DNA from: Chloroflexota bacterium
GTDB taxonomy: Bacteria; Chloroflexota; UBA11872; VXOZ01
Assembly (NCBI GenBank): GCA_009839775.1
Contig: VXOZ01000026.1
Location: 1 to 6,500, forward strand
Direction: 5' to 3'
DNA: 6,500 nucleotides
Part shown: piece after piece, positions 5,882 to 6,500 of the stretch
Layout of the letters: each line of letters opens with the position of its first letter
Position numbering within the stretch: the stretch's first letter is position 1
Notes under the pieces: generated by a model
What the model was told of the DNA's origin: nothing
The model's database searches: none
The model's input: only the letters and a program-made list of their open reading frames with translations
Translations under genes and position numbers: made by a program

Positions 5882-6500
5882 GTGCAAATAGAAGATCTCA
5901 CAAGCATACTGCCGGAAATCATCCTCACCTTGATCGCTGCTGCGGTTCTCATGGTGGATGCTTTTGGCGGCCGGCGCACCCATCACGGGTTGATGGGCCT
6001 GATCGTGGTTGGCAGTGTGGTCGCAATTCTCGTCAGCGTGGTCCTGCGCGCTGACAGCGGTACCGCTTTCGGCGGCATGGTGCTGACCGATGGCTACGCG
6101 GTCTTCTTCAAAGTGCTCTTCATCGCAATTGCCGCGCTCAGCATTGTGCTCGCGTACGCTCAGTCCAGTGAGGTCCCATTCGCTGAACTGTCGGCGCTCA
6201 TACTTTTTGCGACCGTCGGCATGCTTCTGCTGGGCGCTACGGGTGACCTGATTACGCTCTATCTTGGCGTGGAGTTGACCTCAATTCCCGTTTATGTGCT
6301 CGTGGCTATCAAGCGCGACCGCTTTCGCGCCACGGAAGGCGCTCTTAAGTACTTCCTGCTGGGCGCGTTTGCCTCCGGCGTCCTGCTTTACGGCATTGCC
6401 TGGCTCTTTGGTCTGACAGGTACGACGAATCTCGCGAATATAGCGTTGTACGTGCAGAGTCAAGGCGCGGATAATCCCTGGTTCTTGCTGGGACTCGGTC
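5882..6500 (+). CDS. nuoN: NADH-quinone oxidoreductase subunit N (ND2 family), 3' partial
   Basis: Antiporter-like membrane subunit next to NuoK, carrying the proximal of the three antiporter-type proton channels. The frame is open from GTG 5882 to the right edge; 206 residues are visible of a protein usually about 450-500 long. The start is supported by AAGGA 7 bases upstream and by an in-frame stop two codons before it. The N-terminus (MQIEDLTSILPEIILTLIAA) has the typical NuoN pattern of a short polar start, then LPEI and helix 1. GDLITLYLGVELTSIPVYVL (121-140) carries E131, the channel glutamate of helix 5 (E133 in E. coli). ATEGALKYFLLGAFASGVLLYG (150-171) carries K156, matching K158 in E. 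coli. GLELxSxPxY-type sequence and position after nuoM separate it from NuoL and NuoM. The later channel lysines and the C-terminus lie outside the window. Confidence 0.95.
   Translation, partial: MQIEDLTSILPEIILTLIAAAVLMVDAFGGRRTHHGLMGLIVVGSVVAILVSVVLRADSGTAFGGMVLTDGYAVFFKVLFIAIAALSIVLAYAQSSEVPFAELSALILFATVGMLLLGATGDLITLYLGVELTSIPVYVLVAIKRDRFRATEGALKYFLLGAFASGVLLYGIAWLFGLTGTTNLANIALYVQSQGADNPWFLLGLG

Overview
The window holds one uninterrupted stretch of a bacterial respiratory complex I (NADH:quinone oxidoreductase, type I) operon. All genes are on the + strand in the standard order nuoH-nuoI-nuoJ-nuoK-nuoL-nuoM-nuoN. nuoH is cut by the left edge and nuoN by the right edge; the five genes between them are complete. 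No RNA gene, mobile element, CRISPR array, repeat family or terminator was seen.

Layout: nuoH (partial) runs to 988, and nuoI follows after 22 bases. nuoJ overlaps the end of nuoI by 8 bases. nuoK starts 1 base after the nuoJ stop, nuoL 15 bases after nuoK, and nuoM 7 bases after nuoL (10 if its GTG start is used). nuoN starts after a 35-base gap. This packing points to one polycistronic message with translational coupling. nuoA-G or their equivalents would be expected upstream, outside the window. No stretch above 300 bases lacks a gene.

How the genes work together: NuoI is the two-[4Fe-4S] protein that passes electrons toward the quinone at the interface with the membrane subunit NuoH. NuoH, NuoJ and NuoK form the proximal membrane part that couples quinone chemistry to proton movement. 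NuoN, NuoM and NuoL are the three antiporter-like proton channels of the distal arm. NuoL also carries the long lateral helix. The residues I could check (iron-sulfur cysteines, channel Glu/Lys/His residues, quinone-chamber acids) are all present, so this looks like a functional, canonical proton-pumping complex I.

Organism: a bacterium with moderately GC-rich DNA that uses GTG and TTG as well as ATG starts. The proteins do not read like the E. coli versions: NuoI is compact, NuoH keeps the NRAPFD loop form, and nuoH-N are separate genes. A non-proteobacterial lineage (for example a Chloroflexota-like one) is possible, but I cannot place it from sequence alone. I found no evidence of a previously undescribed system here; the findings are small points about start sites and subunit ends.
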